Assembly: GCA_029268515.1 (NCBI GenBank)
Contig: JAQWNP010000016.1
Span: 248,001-312,000, forward strand
Reading direction: 5' to 3'
Length of the DNA stretch: 64,000 nucleotides
Origin: Phycisphaerales bacterium
GTDB lineage: Bacteria > Planctomycetota > Phycisphaerae > Phycisphaerales > SM1A02
In this document: positions 44,992 through 54,171 of the stretch, piece after piece
How positions within the stretch are numbered: position 1 is the first letter of the stretch
Layout of the letters: every line of letters starts with the position of its first letter
Notes under the pieces: generated by a model
What the model was told of the DNA's origin: nothing
Database searches by the model: none
Seen by the model: only the letters and a program-made list of their open reading frames with translations
Position numbers and translations under genes: made by a program

Positions 44992-45930
44992 GTGCAAAGA
45001 GCTATTTTTCTAGATCGAGACAACACACTGATCAAGTGTGATGGCGACCTGGGTGACCCAGCGTCTGTCGAATTGCTTGAGGGCGTGCCAGATGGCCTGC
45101 GCCAACTTCGTGAAGCAGGGTATCACTTGATTGTCGTTACGAACCAGGGCGGCGTGGCCAGAGGCCGATATGAAGAAACTGACGTTGATGCCACGCATCA
45201 ACGCATTGCCACACTTGTTGATGAAGCTGCTGGGCAGCCACGTCTTATCGATCGGTTTTATTACTGCCCATACCATCCTCAAGCAACGATCGATGCATAT
45301 CGACGAGACCATCCTTGGCGGAAACCACAACCAGGCATGTTGATGCAGGCTGCTGATGATCTAGACATTGACTTAAAAAAGTCTTGGATGATTGGTGATC
45401 AAGAACGCGACATTGATGCCGGACATGCAGCTGGATGTCGCACCGTGCTTATTACACCAGTGATGTCTCAAGACCAGGAACATGAAAACCGGGCCATTGA
45501 AGTCGTCACTTTTTCCGATGCAGTCAAAGCAATCCTGGATCAACCCACTAAGACGAAACCAAACGCCCCAATCTTGCATCAACCTGTCGCCAAGCTGGAA
45601 GAAACTCCTGAAAAACATTCAGGTAAAACTCCGTCAAAAAAACCCACTCCTACCAACAGAAGATCAGAGCAACCAGATAAAAATGCTCTTAGTGAGATTC
45701 AGGGCGCGATGACTGATCTCGCCGAGGAGTTTCGTGCAGCAAGAATTCAGCGATCAGAACTGTCGACTGCCCGAATTATTGCTGGAGTCTGCCAGGGACT
45801 CGCGATTCTCTTAGCCATACTGGCACTGGTGCAGCTGAATGAGATTGGTTCATTCGCCCGCACCATCACATTCGCAGGATTGCTTCAACTCATGACGATC
45901 GCATTCCTTCTGTTTGACTGGCGTCGTTAA
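44992..45930 (+). CDS. GmhB-like HAD phosphatase fused to a two-helix membrane tail
   Basis: 312 aa. The HAD domain (1-185) has the nucleophile motif DRDNT (8-12), VVTNQGGVARG, and RKPQPGML with IGDQERDIDAG. GmhB removes a phosphate from heptose 1,7-bisphosphate in LPS synthesis. Of its zinc site only CPYH is kept; the CxC before RKP is replaced by HPW. A Pro/Lys/Ser linker leads to two predicted membrane helices (about 255-280 and 288-308). The start is GTG: no in-frame ATG exists after the pfkA stop. The heptosyltransferase gene starts two bases later. Confidence 0.8.
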   Translation: MQRAIFLDRDNTLIKCDGDLGDPASVELLEGVPDGLRQLREAGYHLIVVTNQGGVARGRYEETDVDATHQRIATLVDEAAGQPRLIDRFYYCPYHPQATIDAYRRDHPWRKPQPGMLMQAADDLDIDLKKSWMIGDQERDIDAGHAAGCRTVLITPVMSQDQEHENRAIEVVTFSDAVKAILDQPTKTKPNAPILHQPVAKLEETPEKHSGKTPSKKPTPTNRRSEQPDKNALSEIQGAMTDLAEEFRAARIQRSELSTARIIAGVCQGLAILLAILALVQLNEIGSFARTITFAGLLQLMTIAFLLFDWRR

Positions 45931-45932
45931 CA

Positions 45933-46985
45933 ATGCCAGCAATGAGCAATACTTCGGCTATCGATGCCAATACGCGATCTCTGTGCGTCCTACTCCCCTC
46001 ATGGGTCGGCGATACCGTCATGGCGACAGGACTTCTCAGAGCATGCGCCATACAACATCCACAAACAAAAATACAAGTGGTTGTTCGCCCTGGACTGGGT
46101 TCGCTACTTGAAGGACTGCCCTATATCAGTGCCATATTTGAAGCACGCATGAAAGGTAGTGTTGGCCCACTACGATGCGCTCGCAAAATAAAAGAAAGCA
46201 AGTCAGATGCGGTTCTCGTATTACCGAATAGCTTTCGATCGGCTCTCATCGCACGCTTATCTGGAATACGCAAGCGTATTGGATACGCGCGAGATCGTCG
46301 TGGCTTTCTACTCACTGATGCAATGACCGTTCCAGAGCACAAAGGGCCAATTTCACTTTTGGATTACTACCAACACTTGGCCACCTTCGCATTTGGAAAA
46401 CGCCCAGATGATATGACCCCAGGCCTCACTGTCACCGCTGAGCAACTTCAAGATAGCAAAGCCTTACTCTGTGAATCTGACCGACCACTCATCATTTTAA
46501 ACCCCGGCGGCAATCGAATGGCCAAGAGATGGCCAGCAGAGAAGTTTATTGAGTTGGCACTTCTACTCAAGAGTGAACACGGCGTTGAGTTTGCGATCAC
46601 CGGCTCTCCCGCAGAAGCTGAACTTGTGAGTCAGATCGCACAAGCGATTCCAGACAGTACCGATCTCACCGCCAAGGGCCTTTCCCTGGCGACACTTAAG
46701 GGTGTCATCAGTCGGGCCAGCCTTATGATTACCAACGATACCGGCCCGCGACATATCGCAGCAGCCCTTGGGACTCCTGTGGTCACACTTTTTGGCCCAA
46801 CTGATCATCGATGGACCACACTTCCTGGCGTGAAAGAGCGGCTTCTGATCGCAGAGCCATTCCTTCCAGAGGAACTCGTAGCGGACCATCATGCAGACTT
46901 GTGTCATGTTGACCGAATTACGACTCACGACGTATTCGTAAACGCGCAAGCACTGCTCTGCGAAACGCAGGCGACTCGCTCCTGA
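45933..46985 (+). CDS. ADP-heptose:LPS heptosyltransferase (WaaF type)
   Basis: 350 aa, GT-B fold, family 9. N-terminal LLPSWVGDTVMATGLLRA and GVRKRIGYARDRRGFLLTD-like IRKRIGYARDRRGF bind the acceptor. The C-terminal half has LNPGGNRMAKRWPAEKF, TNDTGPRHIAAALGTPVVTLFGPTDH and a terminal Cys-containing loop (LCHVDRI). It adds heptose to the LPS core at the inner membrane. It is coupled to the GmhB-like gene. The final 68 bases overlap the opposite-strand kinase gene. Confidence 0.9.
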   Translation: MPAMSNTSAIDANTRSLCVLLPSWVGDTVMATGLLRACAIQHPQTKIQVVVRPGLGSLLEGLPYISAIFEARMKGSVGPLRCARKIKESKSDAVLVLPNSFRSALIARLSGIRKRIGYARDRRGFLLTDAMTVPEHKGPISLLDYYQHLATFAFGKRPDDMTPGLTVTAEQLQDSKALLCESDRPLIILNPGGNRMAKRWPAEKFIELALLLKSEHGVEFAITGSPAEAELVSQIAQAIPDSTDLTAKGLSLATLKGVISRASLMITNDTGPRHIAAALGTPVVTLFGPTDHRWTTLPGVKERLLIAEPFLPEELVADHHADLCHVDRITTHDVFVNAQALLCETQATRS

Positions 46986-47586
46986 GCGCGGCGCGAATCA
47001 AAGGCATCCATCCTGATTTCGGAACCCGAATAGATGTGCCCACGAGTTCACATCCAATTCGCTCTATCATTCGATCCCTCTCAACCTCTTTGTTGCGACT
47101 GTGGCGGATACCCACAGGATCAATAATAAACACATCTGGCTGTTGACCTTGTCCGATCACGATGTTGGATAGTTTAATATCACGATTAAAAAATCCCGCA
47201 TCTGATATGCGTTGCACCGCATTTCCTAAAGATCGACCAAGATGCCTTGCTTTCGAATCATCAATCGCATCTTCTTGCAGGAGGTCTAGGCATGGTGTGC
47301 CTTGGATATAGTTCATTTTCAGCGTCATACGCAAACTAAATCCATGTCGTACACAGGACATGCGTGGTAAATTTGAGGTGAGCACGCCAGCTTTAATGAG
47401 ACGCCGTGTACCACGACACTGCCGCTGTGGCTGCGTAATACCCAATAAGAGCTTGATGACAAACCATGGCGTCATGGGCCATTGCTTAAGAACTTGCTTT
47501 GTTCCATCAGGCAGCGATATCAACCAGACGCTCGTTCGCCCCTGCTCTTTTAGACATTGAATGGCATGTGGCGGGTCAAATGACAT
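46918..47586 (-). CDS. LPS kinase-like protein (Kdo/WaaP family outline)
   Basis: 222 aa. A small kinase fold: Lys in KQVLKQW at about 30-35, hinge at MNYIQGTPCLDLL, a catalytic loop FFNRDIKLSNIVIG where HRD/HGD is NRD, and a metal motif IIDPVG in place of DFG. This matches RIO/WaaP-like LPS kinases. Position among heptose and O-antigen genes supports a lipid-core kinase. It is on the opposite strand and shares its last 68 bases with the heptosyltransferase. Confidence 0.7.
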   Translation of the reverse strand: MSFDPPHAIQCLKEQGRTSVWLISLPDGTKQVLKQWPMTPWFVIKLLLGITQPQRQCRGTRRLIKAGVLTSNLPRMSCVRHGFSLRMTLKMNYIQGTPCLDLLQEDAIDDSKARHLGRSLGNAVQRISDAGFFNRDIKLSNIVIGQGQQPDVFIIDPVGIRHSRNKEVERDRMIERIGCELVGTSIRVPKSGWMPLIRAALRSESPAFRRAVLARLRIRRES

Positions 47587-47805
47587 TAATAAGGGTCAAC
47601 CAAGATCTGTAAATGCTGCCAAACACTATACAAGGATCGGCACGGAACCTAACATGCCGCCCAAAACATACACGCTCTTCATAGTGAAATGTATTGCTGT
47701 AAACGAGGGTGACCTTGATCTGCACCGTTTGAGCTTGCTTTGAGAATCTTTTTTCAGAATTGCTTATTACCACAGAATCTCCATGCCATTCAAGCTGCTC
47801 AAGCA

Positions 47806-49107
47806 ATGGCGAGGGAGCGTACGCCCTTTCTTTATCAAGTGCACACTGGCACTGCCATGGTTTTTTGCGCGACCTTGCCACTGGCGCCGGCGCCCAGCAA
47901 TATTGCCTGGGTGTGTTTATTAGGCGCCTTTGTGATTCGGTTGCCGTGGCTGTTCAAACCCTGTTTACCATTACTGCTCCAACCGCTGGCATGGTTTCTC
48001 TTTCTCTTCGTACTTTGGACGGGCCTCTCCATGGATTGGTCCACAGATCCTGATGCTGGATTCCGTCTTTGGAGAACATCCCGACTGGTGGTGACACCAA
48101 TACTTCTGTGGCCCGTCCTCGATCGACTCCCTTGGCTTATTGTCTGTTTTCTAATCGGCGTGCTTACACAAAATGTCTTGCAGATTATTGACATCACGGG
48201 GCTCGCATCGATCAGCCCTGAAGACGAAGCGCATCGAGCTGGAGGCTTACTGCATCCAACCTTGACCGGCGCCTTTTGTGTGACCGCCATTTGCTGGTAT
48301 GCCGCTGCCTTTCTCAATGCAACACGGGTCTGGATGATTGCTGCCGCTATTGGTGGCCTTCTTGCAGCCTTCGGACTGGTGATTTCTGGAAGTCGTGGCG
48401 GCTGGGTCGCGGCTTTCTTTGCGCTCGTACTCATGTGGATCATTTCAGCCTATCGTTTTCCACAGGTACGACGCCGCTGCGTCATGAGCATCATTCTGTT
48501 CGTGCTCTTGTTTGCAGTGAGCTGGCCATTCACAGGGTCAATGATTCGCACCGGAGTAGAGCGAGCCAGCGAAGAGTTCCAGATGATGCAAGAAGATCAG
48601 AAATACAACACATCTGCTGGCCTTCGCGTGCTTATGTGGGACTGGGCTAGCCGGGCATTTATGGCTCACCCAGTCACCGGAATTGGCATTGGAAGCTTCA
48701 AAGACTACGTCACTGAACAGCCAGAGTATCTTGAGGCTGTTGAATCAGATCCGAACACAGCACGTTACATGCTTCGTGATCATGCACATAGTGACTACCT
48801 ACAAGTACTCGCGACGACCGGGATCATTGGCTTGATTCTATTCGTGGCAATCCTTTTACTTATTCTCTACCAATCCTGGCATGATCTTAATAATCACATC
48901 TTCGCCATAGGCTCATTTTTTGCGACCGTTGGCTGGTGCATCTCTGCTCAATTTGATTCTTTGATTTATATCGGTGGGATGATGGGACTTCTGATGCTCT
49001 TGGCATCTGCCACAACCCCGACACGCAGCTTGCTCCGCCTTAAGATCCCCGCATCCGATGCGACCGATATCAGCAGGGCCGTGCAAGTAACTACAAAGAA
49101 GTGCTAA
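47806..49107 (+). CDS. O-antigen ligase / polymerase (Wzy_C family)
   Basis: 433 aa from the first ATG; the frame is open to a TTG 22 codons upstream. About ten to twelve membrane helices. The large periplasmic loop (about 245-330) contains GLRVLMWDWASRAFMAHPVTGIGIG and RDHAHSDYLQVLATTG, the Wzy_C signature with its His. It joins O-antigen to lipid A-core or polymerises a surface glycan. The 220-base divergent spacer with the kinase contains no other gene. Confidence 0.85.
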   Translation: MARERTPFLYQVHTGTAMVFCATLPLAPAPSNIAWVCLLGAFVIRLPWLFKPCLPLLLQPLAWFLFLFVLWTGLSMDWSTDPDAGFRLWRTSRLVVTPILLWPVLDRLPWLIVCFLIGVLTQNVLQIIDITGLASISPEDEAHRAGGLLHPTLTGAFCVTAICWYAAAFLNATRVWMIAAAIGGLLAAFGLVISGSRGGWVAAFFALVLMWIISAYRFPQVRRRCVMSIILFVLLFAVSWPFTGSMIRTGVERASEEFQMMQEDQKYNTSAGLRVLMWDWASRAFMAHPVTGIGIGSFKDYVTEQPEYLEAVESDPNTARYMLRDHAHSDYLQVLATTGIIGLILFVAILLLILYQSWHDLNNHIFAIGSFFATVGWCISAQFDSLIYIGGMMGLLMLLASATTPTRSLLRLKIPASDATDISRAVQVTTKKC

Positions 49108-49116
49108 GATAAGCTG

Positions 49117-49809
49117 ATGTGGACTTGGTTCCTTTGCATGATTGTCACCTACTTGATCGGCTCGATCCCATTTGGATTACTTCTGGGTTGGACGCGTGGC
49201 GTTGATATTCGGCAACAAGGATCACGAAACATCGGAGCCTCAAATGTTTGGCGAATCTTGGGCCGACGTTTAGGACTGCTGTGTTTTACTTTGGATGTAT
49301 GCAAGGGCGCGGGACCAGTGATTGCCTCTGGTGCAATCATGGGTGTGATTGGCGAGCCATTTACGAATATCACTGCCATACAAATATGGCTTTGGCTTGG
49401 CATCGCATTGATTGCAGTGCTTGGGCACATGTTCTCGATTTATCTTGGTTTTCGAGGCGGCAAGGGTGTCGCAACTGGTTTTGGTGCGATGGTTGCAATG
49501 TGGCCACTCATGACCTGGCCAGCACTCGGAGCCCTTATCATTTGGGCGATTGTATTCAAAATATCTGGCTACATTTCTGTCGCAAGCATGCTCGCCGCAA
49601 TTGCACTACCTGCCCTCGTTGTTGCATGGATCTATATCGAATCTACTAACGTCGATGGCAGTAATACAGCGCGATTTAATGTGGGATGGCCGCTTCTTGC
49701 TGGCACCGGCATCATTGCAATCCTCGTCATTTGGAGGCATCGACAAAACATTTTTCGCATGGCTACAAAGCAAGAACCGAAATATGGACGGCTAAAAAAC
49801 GCGGAGTGA
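49117..49809 (+). CDS. plsY: Glycerol-3-phosphate acyltransferase PlsY
   Basis: 230 aa, slightly longer than the usual 200. Five to six membrane helices. The three cytoplasmic motifs are visible: GSRNIGASNVWR, the glycine-rich GHMFSIYLGFRGGKGVATGFG, and the third near the C-terminus (WRHRQNIFR). It transfers acyl groups from acyl-phosphate to glycerol 3-phosphate at the start of phospholipid synthesis. It lies 9 bases after the ligase gene. Confidence 0.94.
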   Translation: MWTWFLCMIVTYLIGSIPFGLLLGWTRGVDIRQQGSRNIGASNVWRILGRRLGLLCFTLDVCKGAGPVIASGAIMGVIGEPFTNITAIQIWLWLGIALIAVLGHMFSIYLGFRGGKGVATGFGAMVAMWPLMTWPALGALIIWAIVFKISGYISVASMLAAIALPALVVAWIYIESTNVDGSNTARFNVGWPLLAGTGIIAILVIWRHRQNIFRMATKQEPKYGRLKNAE

Positions 49810-49814
49810 GTTTG

Positions 49815-51068
49815 TTATCTGCCGGAGTCAGGAATTTCAACAACCACTGGCAAGTAGATAATCATCTGATCGCTTGCATGCTGCAGCTGATTAATCCACT
49901 GCCGAATCCACGCCATCTGATCCAACCGGTCTTGAGGCGCCTCATCTGAAATAGCCACAAGCCGCGTTGTCACTGGTTCAACCAGTGCAAGTTCTTGCAG
50001 AAGGCTGTCCACATCACATAGCCGGATTGCAATGGTGTACGTGGCGCCACTATCAGAATAACTCAACTGGATATCGTAATCCGGAGCTAAATTCGATGGA
50101 CCACTGATCACACCAGATTGATTTGTTTTAGAGCCTTGCCCTGCAAAGTCTTGATCGCTCACCCAGTTTCGATGACCACCATCGAACCAACGGACAGGGC
50201 CATCTGCCATATCCATCGCCGCGAGCGTGCCTGGCATTGGCCCAACACGACTCGGATCATCTACAGCGAGTAAATCCTGCTCTAGCTGGGCTGCCTCTAT
50301 GCGAGAAAAATTGCGGACGACTGTCACCATGCCATCCTCAGCGGCCAGGCGGCGCCTTGCCCTGAGAAGTAGTTCCATTGCCTGTTTGTCTGTCGATGCA
50401 GACAAAACCAATGCAAATGGAATTGGCTCAGCGTTGAGTCGCCAAGTTTCTTTCACACTCCGTTCCGATACGCTCGAGTCAACAGCAAGGATCTCTGGCA
50501 TTCGCACTGCTTCACTTTTGGCGAGCAATGGTGCCACTGCTTCAGGCGGCAATAGCCCGTCATTGTTGCCGGATGCCAACAATGGCGCCTCAGAACCCTC
50601 TGGCTCTGAAAGGCCAGGCGAGATGGCGATCATAAAGATGACTGCGCCAGTGACAATAATGATGGCCGCTGCCAAAGCTGTAATCAAACGCAAGAAGCGA
50701 GCTCGTTGCGCCTGCTTATTTATTTTCCTTCGATAAGCGCCCGGTGCTGATACTTGAGAAGCAACGAGCATTGGCCTTGCAAGTGCAGTCTGTACGTCGA
50801 TCTCCATACCAACAGGCATCGGCGAAGACTTACATGATTGCAAGAGGCGACGATCTGCCTGAAGCGACTCAAGTAGCTGCATCAGCGCCGGATGATCTGC
50901 TAACTTGGCAAGCAATGCCTGTTGCTGGCTTCCGTCAAGTTCACCCTCCACAAAGGCATGCAGATCAGCCTCTTGAAAGGCTTTCAGACTCTGCTCAATG
51001 GCTGGATCCCGCGGCCACCCATCAGGCATGTCGTTTCTCACTTGATTTGGATCTTCACTTTCCGTCAT
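49815..51068 (-). CDS. Membrane protein, probable anti-sigma partner of the ECF factor
   Basis: 417 aa. A soluble N-terminus of about 120 residues contains a helical zone (FVEGELDGSQQQALLAKLADHPALMQLLESLQADRRLL) of the kind found in anti-sigma proteins of planctomycetes. One membrane helix (about 128-150) follows, then about 260 residues outside. The HxxxCxxC zinc signature of ZAS proteins is absent. It follows the sigma gene by 62 bases on the same strand. An anti-sigma role is inferred from order and topology. Confidence 0.65.
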   Translation of the reverse strand: MTESEDPNQVRNDMPDGWPRDPAIEQSLKAFQEADLHAFVEGELDGSQQQALLAKLADHPALMQLLESLQADRRLLQSCKSSPMPVGMEIDVQTALARPMLVASQVSAPGAYRRKINKQAQRARFLRLITALAAAIIIVTGAVIFMIAISPGLSEPEGSEAPLLASGNNDGLLPPEAVAPLLAKSEAVRMPEILAVDSSVSERSVKETWRLNAEPIPFALVLSASTDKQAMELLLRARRRLAAEDGMVTVVRNFSRIEAAQLEQDLLAVDDPSRVGPMPGTLAAMDMADGPVRWFDGGHRNWVSDQDFAGQGSKTNQSGVISGPSNLAPDYDIQLSYSDSGATYTIAIRLCDVDSLLQELALVEPVTTRLVAISDEAPQDRLDQMAWIRQWINQLQHASDQMIIYLPVVVEIPDSGR

Positions 51069-51130
51069 ACGAAGTTAAATAGCCTTTTATGATCTGGATG
51101 ACCTGACTCAAAGGTATGAGTGCATTTCCT

Positions 51131-51832
51131 TTACGACGCCTCTTGTCCGCTACCTGAGGCCTTATTTTTGTGTGACTGCTCGCCCCACTTTGTCTCATAG
51201 GCATGGCGAAAAGCCAGCCTTGCCCGATAGACCCGCGACTTAACCGTTCCAAGTGGAACCTCCAAAACCTCAGACAACTGCTGATAGCTGAGCTCTTGAA
51301 TATCACGCAAGATCAACAATCCACGTGTTTGAGGTTCTAGCTCAGCGAGGACCTCATGCACCTGAATACTGGCCTCAGCCTGTTCGACGCCGGCCCCCGG
51401 CTCAGGTTCCAACCCTGATCCAATTCGATCACGAGATTGTGGCTCAGGGGCCACCGCAAGCGGTTTATGGCGGCGTAATCGCTCCCGTCGCAAATGGCTC
51501 AAGCAACAATTCATGGTGACACGGATCACCCAAGTACTCAGCTGAGCCCGCCCGTCATAGCTATCCAGCCCCTCGATCACCCGCACCATCGTGTCTTGAG
51601 TAATATCCCTGGCCTCTTCTGGGTTGCCCAACATGCGGTAGCAAACCGCATAGATTCTGGGCTGATAGGCCTGAAGCAACTCTCCCATTGCATCAGCATG
51701 CCCATCACGGTGTGCCTCTACCAACTGCAATTCTCGCAGGGGAGTCATCCGCGGGGGCGCTTGCGACAGTGGGCCTGACTCTGAGGCAGGCGTCTGGTCG
51801 CCACTGGGAGTACTTCCTGATTCTTGTGCCAT
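51131..51832 (-). CDS. ECF-family RNA polymerase sigma factor
   Basis: 233 aa. Region 2 (about 40-110) has CYRMLGNPEEARDITQDTMVRVIEGLDSYDGRAQLSTWV-type motifs (key DITQDTMVRV and STWVIRV). A linker rich in Pro/Glu of about 40 residues precedes region 4 (LEPQTRGLLILRDIQELSYQQLSEVLEVPLGTVKSRV, key GTVKSR). The N-terminal 30 residues are Ser/Pro/Thr-rich, as often in planctomycete ECF factors. It probably controls a stress or envelope regulon together with the next gene. Confidence 0.92.
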   Translation of the reverse strand: MAQESGSTPSGDQTPASESGPLSQAPPRMTPLRELQLVEAHRDGHADAMGELLQAYQPRIYAVCYRMLGNPEEARDITQDTMVRVIEGLDSYDGRAQLSTWVIRVTMNCCLSHLRRERLRRHKPLAVAPEPQSRDRIGSGLEPEPGAGVEQAEASIQVHEVLAELEPQTRGLLILRDIQELSYQQLSEVLEVPLGTVKSRVYRARLAFRHAYETKWGEQSHKNKASGSGQEAS

Positions 51833-51997
51833 ATCTACTACCGAGGAGCTTGTAATCCCAATGAGACCGCGTCAGAGGGTTTTTGAGCTCTTTGTACGCG
51901 GCTGATTTTAGCGAAACAGAGATCCACCTGTCTCCAAAGCGCCCTAGAGTACCGAGCCACACTATCATCGTAGCGGTCCCCATGTGAACATCAGCTT

Positions 51998-53434
51998 ATG
52001 ACACAAGAAACAACATACCAGTCTCCATTATCTGCCCGCTATGCCTCTCCTGAGATGCAGGCGATTTGGTCGTCCCAACGAAAGTTCTCAACTTGGCGAC
52101 GACTATGGCTTGCGCTTGCCGAGTCAGAGCAGGCATTAGGCCTTGACATCACTGACCAACAAATCAATGAACTCCGAGCCCACCTCGATGACATTGACTA
52201 CACCTCTGCTGCCAAGCATGAAAAACGTCTGCGCCATGATGTGATGGCTCATGTACATACGCTTGGGGAGGTGGCGCCAACAGCTCGGCCGATCATCCAT
52301 CTTGGAGCAACCAGTCAGTTTCTGAATTGCAACACCGAGTTAATGCAACAGAGGGACGCCCTGCAACTGATAGCCAATCGCCTTGCCAGCGTCATCGATG
52401 CACTCGGCAGGTTTGCAAAGACACGACGCAACCAACCCACCCTGGGATTTACCCACTACCAACCAGCCCAACCAACGACTGTTGGGAAGAGAGCTTGCCT
52501 TTGGGCCCAAGAATTTGCCATCGCAATTGATGAGATTGAGACACGTCTTCAAAAACTTGGCTTTCGAGGCGTCAAAGGAGCCACCGGCACCCAGGCTTCA
52601 TTTATGAGCCTGTTTGATGGTGATGCCAATAAGGTCGAACAACTAGACCGTATGGTCACCGAAAAAATGGGCTGGAATCCAGATCAACGGTATGTCGTGA
52701 CTGGACAAACTTATCCACGCATCGTCGATGCCCAGATACTCTCCGCACTTGCTATTGCTGCATCTGCAGCCCACAAATGTGCGACTGATATCCGGCTCCT
52801 GGCAAATCATCGTGAGGTAGAGGAACCATTTGAATCGAACCAAATTGGTTCCTCGGCGATGGCCTACAAGCGAAATCCAATGCGTTGCGAACGGATCTGC
52901 GCTCTATCGAGGTTCGTGATGTCGCTGCCAACAAATGCTTTCCAAACGGCCTCTGTGCAATGGCTTGAGCGGACACTTGATGACTCGGCGAATCGTCGCT
53001 TGACGCTACCAGAAGGGTTCCTTGCTCTAGACGGGCTCTTGGCAACGATGCAAAATGTCGCGGGGGGGCTCATCGTGAATGATGCCATTGTCACGGCAAA
53101 TCTACAGCAGGAATTACCATTCCTTGCTACTGAGAATCTAATGATGGCAGCAGCTGCACATGGAGCTGATCGCCAAGAAGCCCATGAGATTGTCCGAAAA
53201 CTTTCTCAAGAAGTGGGCACAGAGATGAAGCAGACAGGCTGCGGCAACGATCTGCTCAAGAGATTGGCCAAGCACCCGATGTTTGCCAAGGTTGACCTGG
53301 AAGCAACACTTGATCCCATGGCTTTCATTGGTCGCGCCCCGCAGCAAGTTGATGAGTTTATTTCGGTTGTTGTTGAACCGATTCGAGCTAGATATGCCGG
53401 AACGAACGTCAATGACGTTGAACTCCAGGTCTGA
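51998..53434 (+). CDS. purB: Adenylosuccinate lyase
   Basis: 478 aa, fumarase/aspartase superfamily. It contains FTHYQPAQPTTVGKRACLW with the catalytic His region, GVKGATGTQASF, and the signature IGSSAMAYKRNPMRCE with the mobile-loop Ser. It cleaves SAICAR and adenylosuccinate in purine synthesis. The length and the long C-terminal domain match the larger (eukaryote-like) PurB group. It diverges from the ECF sigma gene across 165 bases. Confidence 0.95.
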   Translation: MTQETTYQSPLSARYASPEMQAIWSSQRKFSTWRRLWLALAESEQALGLDITDQQINELRAHLDDIDYTSAAKHEKRLRHDVMAHVHTLGEVAPTARPIIHLGATSQFLNCNTELMQQRDALQLIANRLASVIDALGRFAKTRRNQPTLGFTHYQPAQPTTVGKRACLWAQEFAIAIDEIETRLQKLGFRGVKGATGTQASFMSLFDGDANKVEQLDRMVTEKMGWNPDQRYVVTGQTYPRIVDAQILSALAIAASAAHKCATDIRLLANHREVEEPFESNQIGSSAMAYKRNPMRCERICALSRFVMSLPTNAFQTASVQWLERTLDDSANRRLTLPEGFLALDGLLATMQNVAGGLIVNDAIVTANLQQELPFLATENLMMAAAAHGADRQEAHEIVRKLSQEVGTEMKQTGCGNDLLKRLAKHPMFAKVDLEATLDPMAFIGRAPQQVDEFISVVVEPIRARYAGTNVNDVELQV

Positions 53435-53925
53435 AATGAGCTTGTCATAACTCGCCTCGCCAATGCGATGACCTCTAGGACCTTGCCCTCTGGAAACAGG
53501 CGAACCACAGAACACTCGATGATTGGATGATCGCGTGCTTATGGCATCCAAACGAGGGGAATAGACAACTCATAGGACCCCCGGAAACCTGTTTGCGGAT
53601 TGCGAACACGCTTCCCTCAATGTCTTGGCACTTTCGAGTATTCCAAGCGGGAGAGCAGCCTTCACCACCCAAAAAACGATTAATTTGCACTATCCCATCA
53701 AAAAGAGAAGGGACGTAAACCCTTACAGGACAACATCTCATCAATAATTCTGGCCCAAAAATAGGCTGGAAGTGGGCTAAAGGGACTTGCAGAACCATGC
53801 CTAACGTGATGACAATGCATACGAAGGCCCATTTCTGGTCATCAGAGAGGGGGTCTTTGGTCGATCACTCAGTGAAGTGATGATGTTCAGAGCCAATAAA
53901 TAACCCGTTGGAAGTGAGGCAAAGT
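53435..53925. other. 491-base gap between purB and the histone-like gene
   Basis: No convincing gene. The longest frame is on the minus strand (53475-53798) and codes 107 residues with odd composition and no family pattern. The sequence has no repeat of note except a small ATCACT/AGTGAT dyad near 53864-53881. Promoter elements for the histone-like gene should lie in the last 100 bases, but I cannot mark a clear pair. Confidence 0.5.
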
Positions 53926-54099
53926 ATGGAAGCATACGATCGCTTGATCAAGCTCGTTCATGAAGCTCAAGAGGATGTCCATAAAGCTGATGGAGGCAAC
54001 AAAGCTGCTGGCACCCGCGTTCGCAAGCAAATGCAGGACATTAAGCAAGCTGCTCAAGATGTTCGCGTTGCCGTTCTATCGGCACGTAGCGACGACTAA
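53926..54099 (+). CDS. Hc1-like histone H1 homologue, small DNA-binding protein
   Basis: 57 aa from the ATG behind GGAAGTGAGG. The pattern GGNKAAGTRVRKQMQDIKQAAQDVRVAVL matches the Hc1 family of small basic chromatin proteins known from Bacteroidota and Chlamydiota (without the Lys/Pro/Ala-rich tail of the chlamydial form). The first half is a helix, MEAYDRLIKLVHEAQEDV. It probably binds and bends or condenses DNA. It stands alone, with its own long upstream gap. Confidence 0.8.
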   Translation: MEAYDRLIKLVHEAQEDVHKADGGNKAAGTRVRKQMQDIKQAAQDVRVAVLSARSDD

Positions 54100-54171
54100 G
54101 TAGGCACCGCACTGCTTGAATCTGATTGCTAGTGATGCCCTCAGCTCAATAGCTTTGCATATGCTTCGTCT

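Noticed and set aside
44930-45013. Frame of 27 codons (MSPFSDEVDLSAAEVARILQ...) between pfkA and the GmhB-like gene
   Set aside because: It has no ribosome site, runs out of frame into the next gene and ends at a TAG there. The GTG start of the GmhB-like gene explains the region better, although a coupling peptide cannot be excluded.
53475-53798. Minus-strand frame of 107 codons in the gap after purB
   Set aside because: Composition is not protein-like (many Cys, Trp and Phe clusters), there is no ribosome site and no family pattern.
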